This document shows, piece after piece, positions 1-8,119 of a DNA stretch of 64,000 nucleotides (its first letter is position 1; every line of letters starts with the position of its first letter). Below the pieces are notes generated by a model, which worked only from the letters and a program-made list of their open reading frames with translations, had not been told where the DNA came from and made no database searches. The stretch covers positions 1,240,001 to 1,304,000 of the forward strand of contig NZ_OY764059.1 in NCBI RefSeq assembly GCF_963668085.1, written 5' to 3'. Source of the DNA: an uncultured Ilyobacter sp. (GTDB lineage: Bacteria; Fusobacteriota; Fusobacteriia; Fusobacteriales; Fusobacteriaceae). The position numbers were made by a program, and so were the translations under genes.

Positions 1-460
1 CCAGCTGCTCCAAGGGCTGTCACTCCGGTTTTTACTCCTGATAATACCGGTCCCCATTGTTTCCAGCCTTTGATTAATAGAGCTGTCTCCTTTAAAAAAA
101 CAAGGTCTTTTTTAGTATTTGCCAGCATTTTTATTCCAAGTACCGCTCCGCTTGTTCCTAGTTTTAACCCCACGAATCCAGCTGCTCCAAAAGCCATTGC
201 CTTAGCCAATTTAGGATAATCTTCTGTAAATTTTGTGATACCTTCACTGAAATTAACCATACCTTTTGTGGCACCTCTTATAGGAGGGAGAAAGAATCTT
301 GTTGTTGCAGCTGCCATGTCTGTAGTAGCTTTTAAGGCTAGTTTTATATCAGAGGCTGTAGTATTCAATTTATTGTTATACTCGTTGTTTACACTCCCAG
401 CATATTTAGTAGCATCTCCTACAAGCTTTAAATTTTCTTTTAAAAATTTTGTATTATTAA
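1..460 (-). pseudogene. Tape-measure gene, distal part cut off by an IS
   Basis: This minus-strand stretch is open across its whole length and runs off the left edge of the window. It has no start codon of its own. Removing the IS at 461-1646 and one copy of the 7-bp target duplication joins it in frame to the gene part ending near 1647. The joined reading passes Met-Leu-Ile-Asn-Asn-Thr-Lys without a stop. The peptide is rich in Ala, Gly and Lys and includes a hydrophobic stretch around the Phe-Gly-Ala-Ala-Gly-Phe segment, as expected for the middle of a tail tape-measure protein. The remainder of the gene lies outside the window. Confidence 0.85.
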
Positions 461-1646
461 CTGATGTTTCGCGCTCAATACTAAAAAAGGACAGACTCCA
501 CCCATGACAAATTAAGCGGATTTTAAATCAAGAGATAATGATTTAAATGTCTTTTCTAAACCCATTAAATAGTATGTAGTGCTTAATTTAAATTGATTTT
601 GTTTCTTTTTTAACTTTAGTTTTTCTAACAATACATAAGCATAGATTGAACAAAATATATGACCTAGTATTGTCTTCACTGTTCTTACTGAGGATTTTCC
701 TAGGGAACAGTTTTGTTTTAATGATTTATGATATACTTCGATATCCCACCTTTTTTGGTAGATCTTAACCATATTGTCATAACTTAAGTATTCATCATTT
801 GTTACAAGGTGTAAAACAGCTTCTTTTCCATCTTCATTTTTGAAGACCTGCTTCGATAAATATAATGGGAAAGAAACCCCTTTAAACTCTATCGCGTAAG
901 CTGTTTCAGGTAGAAAATCAAAAGATGATAACTTTCTGTATTGGGAGTCGTCTTCTCCTGTAAATTTAAAAAGTCTATTTGATCTTACAGCGAAAACAAA
1001 ACATTTATCTAAATCATTGTGGATATACTTAAAATTCTCATTGGAAGAGAACCAAGAGTCTGCTAGGACGTATCTATACTTAATTTTATTGCCTTTAATA
1101 GTCTTTAGCATATTTCTAAAATGTTGATTTTTTGTAAGAGCTGACTTCTTTTTTGTTTTATTGGTGTCATGGTCAGTTGAAATTTTATTCTTTCTGATAA
1201 CTCTGTAATTGATTGGTAGAGAAGCCTCGCTTGTTTTGTAGGTAACAGAAAGTAAATTTACACCTTTAACACATTTAGATTTGGTGTGGTCATAGCAATA
1301 GGAAACAACATCATTTTCTTTCGTGTGAGGTTTTTCAATAATAGTATCATCTACAGATATACAGGCGTTATTATTCTGGATACTTTTAAGGATAGGTTTA
1401 ATCGTTAACCAAAAGTTTTTTTCACAAAATTCACCAGAACTTAAAAAACGGTATATTTTGTCCTTAGAGTATCTATCTTCTGTTATTTTTTGAAGATCTG
1501 TAGAATGAGCATATTTTGAAGATGCAATTAAAAAATTAGCATAAATATTTAAGTAGTCTTTATTCATAGTATTTTTCTCCTAAAAGTTGTTAATAAAATT
1601 ATACTTCTTTAGAGAATATTATCAAAGGCCAGGCGCGAAACATCAG
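461..1646 (-). mobile_element. Complete IS4-family insertion sequence
   Basis: The element has 14-bp terminal inverted repeats (CTGATGTTTCGCGC on the plus strand at 461-474, its complement at 1633-1646). It is flanked by a 7-bp direct repeat, TTATTAA, at 454-460 and 1647-1653. Between the ends is a single transposase gene on the minus strand. Intact ends, an intact transposase and a perfect duplication suggest a fairly recent insertion. It interrupts the phage tape-measure gene. The YREK-type transposase places it in the IS4 group; IS701-like relatives are an alternative because their signatures overlap. Confidence 0.88.
512..1567 (-). CDS. IS4-family DDE transposase
   Basis: This 351-aa transposase carries out cut-and-paste movement of the surrounding IS. 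The first catalytic aspartate is probably in the segment Ser-Val-Asp-Asp-Thr near residue 73, and the second in Leu-Ala-Asp-Ser-Trp near residue 168. The C-terminal part holds the family signature Y-x2-R-x3-E-x6-K in the sequence YQKRWDIEVYHKSLK, which matches the IS4 YREK spacing exactly. The gene reads the same way as the interrupted tape-measure gene. It has no internal stops, so the element may still be active. Transposase function is secure; the exact subfamily is less so. Confidence 0.9.
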   Translation of the reverse strand: MNKDYLNIYANFLIASSKYAHSTDLQKITEDRYSKDKIYRFLSSGEFCEKNFWLTIKPILKSIQNNNACISVDDTIIEKPHTKENDVVSYCYDHTKSKCVKGVNLLSVTYKTSEASLPINYRVIRKNKISTDHDTNKTKKKSALTKNQHFRNMLKTIKGNKIKYRYVLADSWFSSNENFKYIHNDLDKCFVFAVRSNRLFKFTGEDDSQYRKLSSFDFLPETAYAIEFKGVSFPLYLSKQVFKNEDGKEAVLHLVTNDEYLSYDNMVKIYQKRWDIEVYHKSLKQNCSLGKSSVRTVKTILGHIFCSIYAYVLLEKLKLKKKQNQFKLSTTYYLMGLEKTFKSLSLDLKSA

Positions 1647-2959
1647 TTATTAATAAGCATTCCCATGGAACTCATGGCTTCCTCACCAAATAACTGTTTT
1701 GTTACAGAAAGTTTTTCAGAATCATTCAAGTCATTCAGTCCTTGGAATACTTTCATCAATGCCCCTTGAGAATCTTTTTGCAAGTCCTCAGCCAACTGTC
1801 CAGGATCAATCCCTATCTTTTGAAATGCTGCAGACATGGTACTGCTTGCAGAATCACCTGAAGCCATAGTGGTATAAAGCTTTCTAATTGCAGTAGAAGC
1901 TGTCCCGGCATCTTTGACCCCAAGAGCTATCAATGTTCCTCCAAGAGCCGATGTTTGAGCCTCTGTAAAGTTAGCCATCCTGCCTAAGCCCCCTACCTGA
2001 GTGGCTATTTCCGCCACCTGAGCAGGAGCCACTTTTATACTGTCACCCAATAGGTTCATCTGGTCAGCCAGCTTTATTACTTCACTCTGGCTCATCTTAA
2101 ACGCCTCTCTCCATGTGGCCAGGGTTTCACCAGCTTTACCTGCCTCCATATCAAATGCTACAGAAACCTTAGCAGTATCTGATGTAAATTGTGGGATCTC
2201 TTGCAGATTTATCCCTGCCTGTCCTGCTGCTGCAGCTATCTCATAAATCTCTGAATTAAATTTAGGAATATCTTTTGTAGCCTTTTTCAACTCTCTTTGG
2301 AATTTTTTAGCTTCTTCCCCTGCTAATCCTGTTGTTTTTCTTACGTCTGCAAAGGCTTCTTCATCATCTATGGCAAATTTCACAGCCACTCCTAGAGCCA
2401 CTGCCTGACCAGCTGATCTGGCAAAAGTTCCACCGGCATTATTTGAAACAGACTTTTTAAGATTTTCATATTCTTTAAGTTTCTTATGCCTCTCTTCTAC
2501 TTTTTTCATAGATTTGGCCAATTCTTCTTGGCTTTGGGAATATCTTTTAGTCTCATTTTTAGCCGCTTTCATCTGCCTCATCATATCTGTAAGAGCTTTC
2601 TTTTGATTTTCTGTGGTTTCTTTTAAGTGATTCTCTGCTTTCTGAGCTTTTTTAAACTCATTTATCATGCTTTTAGAAGGCTTCTTGGTTTTTTCAATAG
2701 ACCTTCTTAGGTCATTAACTTTTTTACTTGTTTGAAAGAGCTCTCTTTGCTGCCTTTTATACTCTTCTCGTCCACTTGCAAACTGTTTTTCCAGCTTTTC
2801 TTCACTAGCTTTTAGCTTTGAAATATGTCTATTTGTGCTTTTTAGTTTTAGCATCTCATCGCTTAGTTTTTTCATTTCTTTAGAAGAGGTCTGAAAACTT
2901 TTTGAAAGGGAGGGGTCCACTGCCCCACCTATTTTTAACATAAAATTTCTACCGCTCAC
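1643..2959 (-). pseudogene. Phage tail tape-measure protein, N-terminal part
   Basis: The protein sets tail length and is threaded through the tail tube. Residues 25-165 are strongly charged (Lys, Glu, Gln) and look like a long coiled coil. After about residue 185 comes a TP901-type tape-measure core with Gly/Ala-rich helices typical of the PhageMin_Tail family. The start is GTG at 2957-2959, with a GGAGG ribosome site eight bases upstream, and it overlaps the end of the frameshifted chaperone gene. The reading frame stops after Ile-Asn-Asn only because the inverted repeat of the IS supplies a TGA. The true gene continues at 460 toward the left edge. Confidence 0.9.
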
Positions 2960-3433
2960 GTGGTATCGCCTCCAACCAGCTGACCAATTCTCTAAGTTTC
3001 ATTTTATAAAAAAAATCAGCTCCGCTATTGCTTACCTTTCCTGCTAAGAGGATAGCCTCCCTCAAGTCTTGCAATTTCTTTTTAGAATTGAGGTCTATCC
3101 CAGTAAGAAACCCTTTGTTGCACCAGTTACTGCTGAAAAATCCCTATGGTTTAGTTCGAGTATAAGTTCATATGGCAGTCTTGAAGCTTTTGCAGCTACC
3201 GCTGCTTGATAAGCAAATGAATAATTTGCATCTGGAACCGGCACATAAAATCTATCCCTAAAATTACTCTCTGCCTCACAAATATCGACTCCTGTTAAAG
3301 AACCAAAATCTAAATTGATTTCCCTAATTTCCACATCATTAAATTTTATTTTTTTAGAGAGTTTTATTTTCATAATACTTCCTACTATTGCTACTTTTTC
3401 TTCAGTTTCCTCAACCGATTTATTCTCTTCCAT
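2949..3433 (-). CDS. Tail assembly chaperone, -1 frameshift product
   Basis: If ribosomes slip by -1 at the heptamer at 3107-3113, the 112-aa chaperone is extended by about 50 residues before a TAG at 2949-2951. The extension runs through an open stretch ending Met-Lys-Leu-Arg-Glu-Leu-Val-Ser-Trp-Leu-Glu, which resembles the short GpE-type C-terminal segment encoded before tape-measure genes. Its end overlaps the GTG start of the tape-measure gene. The layout parallels lambda G/GT and P2 E/E', where the longer product binds the tape measure and the shorter binds tube subunits. The open frame and the slippery site are seen directly; use of the shift is inferred. Confidence 0.72.
3095..3433 (-). 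CDS. Phage tail assembly chaperone, zero-frame product
   Basis: This 112-aa acidic protein lies between the tail tube gene and the tape-measure gene, where contractile-tailed phages encode the tail assembly chaperone (Mu gp41, P2 E type). It begins with a Glu/Lys-rich segment, followed by short beta-strand-like segments (Ile-Met-Lys-Ile-Lys-Leu and Ile-Arg-Glu-Ile-Asn-Leu-Asp-Phe), as in the Phage_TAC families. A second, helical part has Ala-Ala-Val-Ala-Ala-Lys-Ala. The zero frame ends at TAG 3095-3097, a few codons after the slippery heptamer. The family assignment rests on position and overall pattern. Confidence 0.75.
   Translation of the reverse strand: MEENKSVEETEEKVAIVGSIMKIKLSKKIKFNDVEIREINLDFGSLTGVDICEAESNFRDRFYVPVPDANYSFAYQAAVAAKASRLPYELILELNHRDFSAVTGATKGFLLG
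3107..3113 (-). other. Slippery heptamer for a -1 ribosomal frameshift
   Basis: On the minus strand the sequence is GGGTTTC, read in the zero frame as G GGT TTC. This fits the canonical X XXY YYZ form exactly. It lies six codons before the stop of the chaperone gene, and the -1 frame is open for about 50 codons downstream. Position, form and an open downstream frame agree with the conserved frameshift of tail assembly chaperone genes. Confidence 0.72.
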
Positions 3434-3458
3434 CTATATCCCCTTTCTATACGATTTA

Positions 3459-4145
3459 TTATGCAGCTATCTGAAACATTTCTAGCAGGAACTTTCTGCC
3501 TTCTCCAGTCCATTTTCTGTCATAGACTATCTTCCCTGTATCCAAAACATTTTGCTTTATAGATACATAACCAAGATCTGAGTATTTAGAATAGAGCACC
3601 CAGGTTCCATTTGCCTTAAACTGTATCTTTCTTTCACCAAGTTCTATATTTAAAGCTATGGCACTTTTAAAACCCATTTCCTTTGCTATTTCAGTAGTTG
3701 TATACAGCTTGTTTTCATGTACCAGCATATCAATAGTCTTTTGCTTCTCAATTGCCAATAACTTCTGTTTTTCTTTCTCCTCCACTGCATCTGCATAGGC
3801 TCTTAGAGCTTCAGGAAGTGACTTAGGAACATATAATTCTTTTAGCTGCTTTTCCATTTCATTAAACTTATTTATATAAGCCAGCTTAAAATCATTGTGT
3901 CCTTGGATATTAAACATATAGAGTGTGAAACCATCTTTGGTAAGAAGGTATTCCTTTCTCATCTGGCCATTCCCACCCTTGTACTCTGAAGGGATAATTA
4001 ACAAGCTCAAATCTGAGCCGGTTAAAATGTTCTCTATATCTCTGATAACATTTTTATGTTCTTTCCCCAACTCTTCAGCTACCACTCTGCTGGAAACTAC
4101 CAATCCATGTTCCTTATTATTTTCTATTTTGATTAAATCAGTCAT
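3459..4145 (-). CDS. Rha-family antirepressor with a C-terminal ANT-like domain
   Basis: Residues 10-95 match the Rha family: Val-Val-Ala-Glu-Glu-Leu-Gly-Lys-Glu-His-Lys-Asn-Val near the start, then the Tyr-Leu-Leu-Thr-Lys-Asp-Gly-Phe-Thr-Leu segment. Residues 125-228 look like a KilA-C/ANT domain with Tyr-Thr-Thr-Thr-Glu-Ile-Ala-Lys-Glu-Met-Gly and a basic C-terminus. Such proteins bind DNA or counteract a phage repressor. It sits unexpectedly between the tail tube and chaperone genes, where no regulator is normally found, in the same direction and with tight spacing. It is probably an acquired gene expressed with late functions. Its target is unknown; the local LexA-like repressor is one candidate. 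Confidence 0.8.
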   Translation of the reverse strand: MTDLIKIENNKEHGLVVSSRVVAEELGKEHKNVIRDIENILTGSDLSLLIIPSEYKGGNGQMRKEYLLTKDGFTLYMFNIQGHNDFKLAYINKFNEMEKQLKELYVPKSLPEALRAYADAVEEKEKQKLLAIEKQKTIDMLVHENKLYTTTEIAKEMGFKSAIALNIELGERKIQFKANGTWVLYSKYSDLGYVSIKQNVLDTGKIVYDRKWTGEGRKFLLEMFQIAA

Positions 4146-4157
4146 TCTTCTCCCTTC

Positions 4158-4676
4158 TTATAAGAAATTATCGTCATCAAGATAATTAACTCCATCCACG
4201 ACAAATTTATTGTTAAATTTATCAATATGTAAATTTGCAACTTCATCTACAAATACTATGATACTGGCTACTTCAAACTCAGCTTCTGTATCCATGGACT
4301 TGGCAACCTCTGCCTTTCCTATATTCATACTTTTAGGAGTGACATTGGCCACCACTCTGATCTTTCTATTTTTAGATTTTTTTACAGGATGCTCTGGGTC
4401 CGCCATGTTCATGTTTCCCCTGAAAGTTAAAAGATGATTTCTTGGTGCAAGCAGTGTGGTAAATTGTTGATTTACAGCTCTTTTTTTTATCTTCAGCGTC
4501 ATTGACTGAGTAAGCCCAGGTACTGGGACTTCTATTTCTCCTGCTATTCCAGAACCTGAAAGAGTATCTGTCATAAACTGGATATTAGGCAGCTCAAGAT
4601 CGACTGTTCCCACTTCCTTTAATGCATCTATATACAAACTAAAGCCCTGTAAAGACGTAGGTATTCCTCCTAGCAT
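4158..4676 (-). CDS. Phage major tail tube protein (P2 FII-like)
   Basis: The 172-aa product forms the inner tube of the contractile tail. The N-terminal Pro-Thr-Ser-Leu-Gln-Gly-Phe-Ser-Leu-Tyr region and the beta-rich central part with a Lys-Lys-Ser-Lys-Asn-Arg-Lys loop are typical of the P2 FII family. Its length matches the usual 165-175 aa. It begins one base inside the stop of the sheath gene, the normal sheath-tube order in P2- and Mu-like phages. The call is secure because the sheath gene is adjacent. Confidence 0.88.
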   Translation of the reverse strand: MLGGIPTSLQGFSLYIDALKEVGTVDLELPNIQFMTDTLSGSGIAGEIEVPVPGLTQSMTLKIKKRAVNQQFTTLLAPRNHLLTFRGNMNMADPEHPVKKSKNRKIRVVANVTPKSMNIGKAEVAKSMDTEAEFEVASIIVFVDEVANLHIDKFNNKFVVDGVNYLDDDNFL

Positions 4677-6112
4677 TAGTTACCACCTCCAAACAAGTTC
4701 TGTAAGTATTCAACATCGTATTCCAGATCAGACTCTATGCATTCAGCTACTCCCACAGGTGTCATGTATCTTTTGAAATAATACTTTCCGTCAATCAGAC
4801 TGGTTGTCGGATTATCTTCGCTATTGAACTCAATTCTTCCTCCAAGGATTACACTTTTAGTCACAAGTCCGTTATAGTAATCGTTATAGCTATCCACTAT
4901 CTTATCCATCAGCTTATTGTCTGCCGGCTTATCTACATCCAGCCAGAAAGTAAGGGTAAAATTATTGTTGTCCCAGATAAACATCCTTTTACAGGAGATA
5001 GTGTTATCTTTGACATCTGTATTTGATGGATAGCAGCCTGTCCTATTTCCCCATAACCTCCATCCATTATTGAAGTTTATAGAAGTTGCTACGCCATTAT
5101 CATTAAGATAATTTGCCTGCCCAAGAATAAGATCTACCTCTGTCCCGTCTTCAAGACAAATCCCTGTGGTATTAAGTGCTTTATTTGAAGGAGATTCATA
5201 AGGGATATCGTTATTATCTTGATCCACTTCATACATGGAAGCAGCCACTAAGGTAGATATATGATAAATCTTGGTACCAACACAGGCCCTTGGCCAAAAG
5301 TTATACTGGGTTTCGTGAATATAGCTGTTATCATTCTTCCACTCAGCAACTTTGGTGTAATTATCCACAGTATCGGCATCAATATCTGTTAAAGCAATTC
5401 CGTTAAAAACCTCATTGATATTTCTCATAGAAGACACCAGTGACTGTGCCACTGCAGGTTTATGAGTCCATCCTGGAGCCAAACCAATATTAGGAACCCT
5501 GTTAAATTTAGTAAATACCTGTGGAATAGTTGCAAAACCTTCACTTTTAAAGGTTATCGCATCCACGCCCCCTATAATGTCGTCCTCATCCACTAGACTA
5601 GGCTTCAATTTATCAAAACTCACTTTATAGGCTCCGTCTGTAATATTGAGTGCCACCAGTGTTACGGTCCCATCCTCTTTAAAAGCAGCTGTGTAGTCTG
5701 TCCCTAGAGTCTTTTGGGTACTGTCTGCCACATAAGTCAGATCCAAAGTATTTAGAAGAACCCCTATATCATCCACGACAGCCACGCCATCTGTAAAAGT
5801 AATTGCTTTATCCACTATCCCTTCTTTGTGTATCTCAGGATCCAGCACATTTACCAGTACAACAGGTCCTACTTTAAACAGCCTAAAAAATACACTTATT
5901 GCCTCGCATAGAGAGTAGTCTTTCCAGTTATCATTATAACCAAAGGCAGCAATAGCTTCCTTCTCTGTGTAACAAAGAACCGGAACATTTACCTTTGGAT
6001 CAGATGCCATATTGACTGGTGCCGTCCCTACAATTATGGCAGTATTACCACTCTGAATAATACTAGCTATGGAAGTTGGTGTCTCTCCTGTATTAACTCC
6101 ATGATTTACCAT
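4676..6112 (-). CDS. Phage tail sheath protein
   Basis: The 478-aa protein is the contractile outer sheath of the tail. The opening Val-Asn-His-Gly-Val-Asn-Thr-Gly-Glu-Thr-Pro-Thr followed by Val-Gly-Thr-Ala-Pro-Val-Asn is characteristic of sheath proteins (P2 FI, Mu L family). The central segment Gly-Leu-Ala-Pro-Gly-Trp with a following Val-Ala-Gln-Ser-Leu and the C-terminal Val-Gly-Val-Ala-Glu-Cys-Ile region fit the conserved core domain. Its presence shows that the phage had a contractile tail even though its head genes are lambda-like. Confidence 0.92.
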   Translation of the reverse strand: MVNHGVNTGETPTSIASIIQSGNTAIIVGTAPVNMASDPKVNVPVLCYTEKEAIAAFGYNDNWKDYSLCEAISVFFRLFKVGPVVLVNVLDPEIHKEGIVDKAITFTDGVAVVDDIGVLLNTLDLTYVADSTQKTLGTDYTAAFKEDGTVTLVALNITDGAYKVSFDKLKPSLVDEDDIIGGVDAITFKSEGFATIPQVFTKFNRVPNIGLAPGWTHKPAVAQSLVSSMRNINEVFNGIALTDIDADTVDNYTKVAEWKNDNSYIHETQYNFWPRACVGTKIYHISTLVAASMYEVDQDNNDIPYESPSNKALNTTGICLEDGTEVDLILGQANYLNDNGVATSINFNNGWRLWGNRTGCYPSNTDVKDNTISCKRMFIWDNNNFTLTFWLDVDKPADNKLMDKIVDSYNDYYNGLVTKSVILGGRIEFNSEDNPTTSLIDGKYYFKRYMTPVGVAECIESDLEYDVEYLQNLFGGGN

Positions 6113-6116
6113 CTAT

Positions 6117-6419
6117 CTACCTCCCCCCTATATCTTTCTTGGCATTTTCGTAGAGAATATTAAATTTTGTCCCTTGAATTCTCACTTTATTGACCGTCTC
6201 TATATATTTATCCTTAGGAATAAAAAGTGGCTGAATACCCGGATACTTTTCCTTGAGTTTCTCCACCTCTTTAGGCAGTCCACCCCTAAACACACTTCCG
6301 TTATCCAATAGTCCTCTTTTGACAGTAGGTCCTATGTAATAAATTGAATCCCTCTTTTTTTTAGAATATTCTTTTATAGTTTCTTCAGATTTTTTTTCTT
6401 CAGTTTTCTTAGTTGCCAT
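6117..6419 (-). CDS. Hypothetical phage protein before the sheath
   Basis: A 100-aa protein that I do not recognise. The first 25 residues are almost entirely Lys, Glu, Thr and Ser; the rest is a compact mixed alpha/beta segment with Tyr-Tyr-Ile-Gly-Pro and Pro-Leu-Phe-Ile-Pro-Lys. It lies between the tail terminator and sheath genes, four bases from the sheath start, so it is translated with the tail module. Mu carries a small gene (gp38) at this place, but I see no clear similarity. A minor tail-morphogenesis role is a guess from position. Confidence 0.7.
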   Translation of the reverse strand: MATKKTEEKKSEETIKEYSKKKRDSIYYIGPTVKRGLLDNGSVFRGGLPKEVEKLKEKYPGIQPLFIPKDKYIETVNKVRIQGTKFNILYENAKKDIGGR

Positions 6420-6428
6420 CTTTCCTCC

Positions 6429-6908
6429 TTACAAATAATCATCTTGAGGCTCAGTTGTTGGGATTGTAAATTTACATCTTGTCTCTCCTAGAAAATATGG
6501 AAAATTTACTTCTCCAAAGATTTCGTGTTTCATAGCTCTCTCCAAGATCCCAAAATCAAAATTTACATTTTTTAAAAAATCTACCCTAATTTTATCTATA
6601 ATTGAGATCACATCCCAATGCCCGGTTGCATGGGTATATCTGACCTTTTCCTTATTTCTGGAATCCTCCAATCCTAGTCCGACAGTTCCATAAAGAATAG
6701 CTACATCTGCACTGCTTATATGATCACTGTCTTCAATATTGGTTGTCTGGATTAGCACATAAGGAGTTCCTTTGACCACCTCTTTGGGTAGGGCTCCCGT
6801 CTCTACCAAAGGCTCTACAAACTCTCCCTCTGTGTTTGTCAGTTGGGTTCCTCTCAGTGCTTCCTTTACACGTCTTTTTATCTCCTGTTCCAGGTTCCTG
6901 ATTGACAT
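6429..6908 (-). CDS. Tail terminator-like protein (Mu gp37/lambda U position)
   Basis: The 159-aa protein has an N-terminal helix (Leu-Glu-Gln-Glu-Ile-Lys-Arg-Arg), then beta-strand segments with Val-Leu-Ile-Gln-Thr-Thr and a Asp-Val-Ile-Ser-Ile-Ile-Asp-Lys-Ile-Arg helix. This alternation is typical of gp37/U-type tail terminators, which cap the finished tail and join it to the head. It overlaps the upstream Z-like gene by one base and precedes the sheath cluster, as in Mu-like genomes. The assignment rests on gene order and pattern. Confidence 0.6.
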   Translation of the reverse strand: MSIRNLEQEIKRRVKEALRGTQLTNTEGEFVEPLVETGALPKEVVKGTPYVLIQTTNIEDSDHISSADVAILYGTVGLGLEDSRNKEKVRYTHATGHWDVISIIDKIRVDFLKNVNFDFGILERAMKHEIFGEVNFPYFLGETRCKFTIPTTEPQDDYL

Positions 6909-7468
6909 TATTCCCCCTTCTTATTAAAGAATTTAGATACTTCTTTATCTATTTGGCCATATATCTTCTCTTGGGCCACCTCTTCTACATAGTCTGAGAT
7001 ATTTTCAGCATTAAGCATTCCCCCGGTAGAATATCCTCTCTGCACTTCTATAGGATATCTTTTTTCACCTTCTCTTCTAAAAACCTGGATGTTCCCAGGT
7101 TGACTTTTGGGAGCCATTAAGAATCCTCTTTTCAACTCTTTCAGCCCTCCACTCCTGCTCTGAGCTACCTTTATGGGTCCGTTAAGCGGAACCTCCACCT
7201 TAAATCTTTTAAGGGTAAAAGTGTCTTTTTTTCTATTGTTACTTATCTCTGCTACTGGATTTTCTACTGTCGGATTTTTGATATTAATACTGTCACTCAC
7301 AGGTTTTTTATCTATGAAGAACTCTTCAGCTACACGATTTACTGCAGCTTTTTTAGCTTCTCGTGCTGCTGTTTTGACAGCACGAGCTACTACAATTTCA
7401 AGACCATTGTTTATTCCTTCAAGTTCCTTACGAGCTTTTTCCAGTTCTTTTATATCCACTGTAATCAT
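6908..7468 (-). CDS. Minor tail protein Z-like
   Basis: The 186-aa protein starts with a helical region rich in Lys, Glu and Ala (Ala-Ala-Arg-Glu-Ala-Lys-Lys-Ala-Ala) and continues with a Gly/Lys-rich loop and a C-terminal helix. This is the usual pattern of the prophage minor tail protein Z family, a head-tail completion factor in lambda. It overlaps both neighbours, consistent with coupled translation in the order FII-like, Z-like, U-like. The family call is likely rather than certain. Confidence 0.65.
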   Translation of the reverse strand: MITVDIKELEKARKELEGINNGLEIVVARAVKTAAREAKKAAVNRVAEEFFIDKKPVSDSINIKNPTVENPVAEISNNRKKDTFTLKRFKVEVPLNGPIKVAQSRSGGLKELKRGFLMAPKSQPGNIQVFRREGEKRYPIEVQRGYSTGGMLNAENISDYVEEVAQEKIYGQIDKEVSKFFNKKGE

Positions 7469-7794
7469 TTAAACACCCTGACCTTTACGTCTACTATTCC
7501 GTCACAAGAATCTGTGTCTAGTATTTCAAAGGATTCTCCGTTTAAAATTAATCTTTCCCCCTGAGAAGGGCTGCCTATGAGTTCATAATCTGAATATTTG
7601 AGTATTATCAGCTTCTCTGCCTCTATATGATTTGTATAACCATACTCATACTCTCCTTTAGGCTTGTCCTCTTTTATCTTGTCCATGATAACCGTCATCT
7701 CAAGGTCGTTTATAATTGCTTTTTCTGCAAATTCACCCTCATTGAAAAAAACCGAATTTAAATCATCCGCTAGGTGCTCCCTAAAGGTTTTCAT
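7465..7794 (-). CDS. Head-tail joining protein, lambda FII position
   Basis: A 109-aa protein with N-terminal His-Leu-Ala-Asp-Asp-Leu-Asn-Ser-Val-Phe-Phe-Asn-Glu-Gly-Glu-Phe, a pattern common in small phage connector proteins. A mostly beta remainder ends Val-Asp-Val-Lys-Val-Arg-Val-Phe. Its place between the capsid-adjacent gene and Z corresponds to lambda FII, which forms the surface to which the tail attaches. It overlaps both flanking genes by 4-14 bases. Identity is inferred from order and size. Confidence 0.6.
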   Translation of the reverse strand: MKTFREHLADDLNSVFFNEGEFAEKAIINDLEMTVIMDKIKEDKPKGEYEYGYTNHIEAEKLIILKYSDYELIGSPSQGERLILNGESFEILDTDSCDGIVDVKVRVFK

Positions 7795-8113
7795 CTTCTT
7801 CCACTTTAGATCCCTGACTTAAAAAGTCCCAGATACCCAGTGCCCTCTCAGCTATAGTACCTTTGGTTTCAATTTCCAGAGACTCGTCCAATTCACCCAG
7901 TTCCTTATGTGATAGTTCCAAAAGCTCCATATATGAGATAGGAACTTTTTTTATTATCTCTTTGTCCTTTTCCAATTGGGCATCTTCAATTAAACTGGAG
8001 GCCTTCTCACCTTTTATAATTTTTTCCAGATCCTTTTCAGCAGGCTCAAATATATCTCCTTTTAAATATGTCACTCCGTTATATCTGATTGTTTTATTAG
8101 CTCTCACTCTCAT
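7781..8113 (-). CDS. Small head protein, lambda FI position
   Basis: This 110-aa protein follows the major capsid gene by six bases. Residues 1-35 form a short beta segment (Thr-Ile-Arg-Tyr-Asn-Gly-Val-Thr-Tyr-Leu-Lys-Gly-Asp) resembling a small phage domain often found in head-tail adaptor genes. The rest is acidic and helical. In lambda the gene here, FI, helps DNA packaging, but I see no sequence match that would prove this. The position is conserved; the role is uncertain. Confidence 0.55.
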   Translation of the reverse strand: MRVRANKTIRYNGVTYLKGDIFEPAEKDLEKIIKGEKASSLIEDAQLEKDKEIIKKVPISYMELLELSHKELGELDESLEIETKGTIAERALGIWDFLSQGSKVEEDENL

Positions 8114-8119
8114 AATTCA

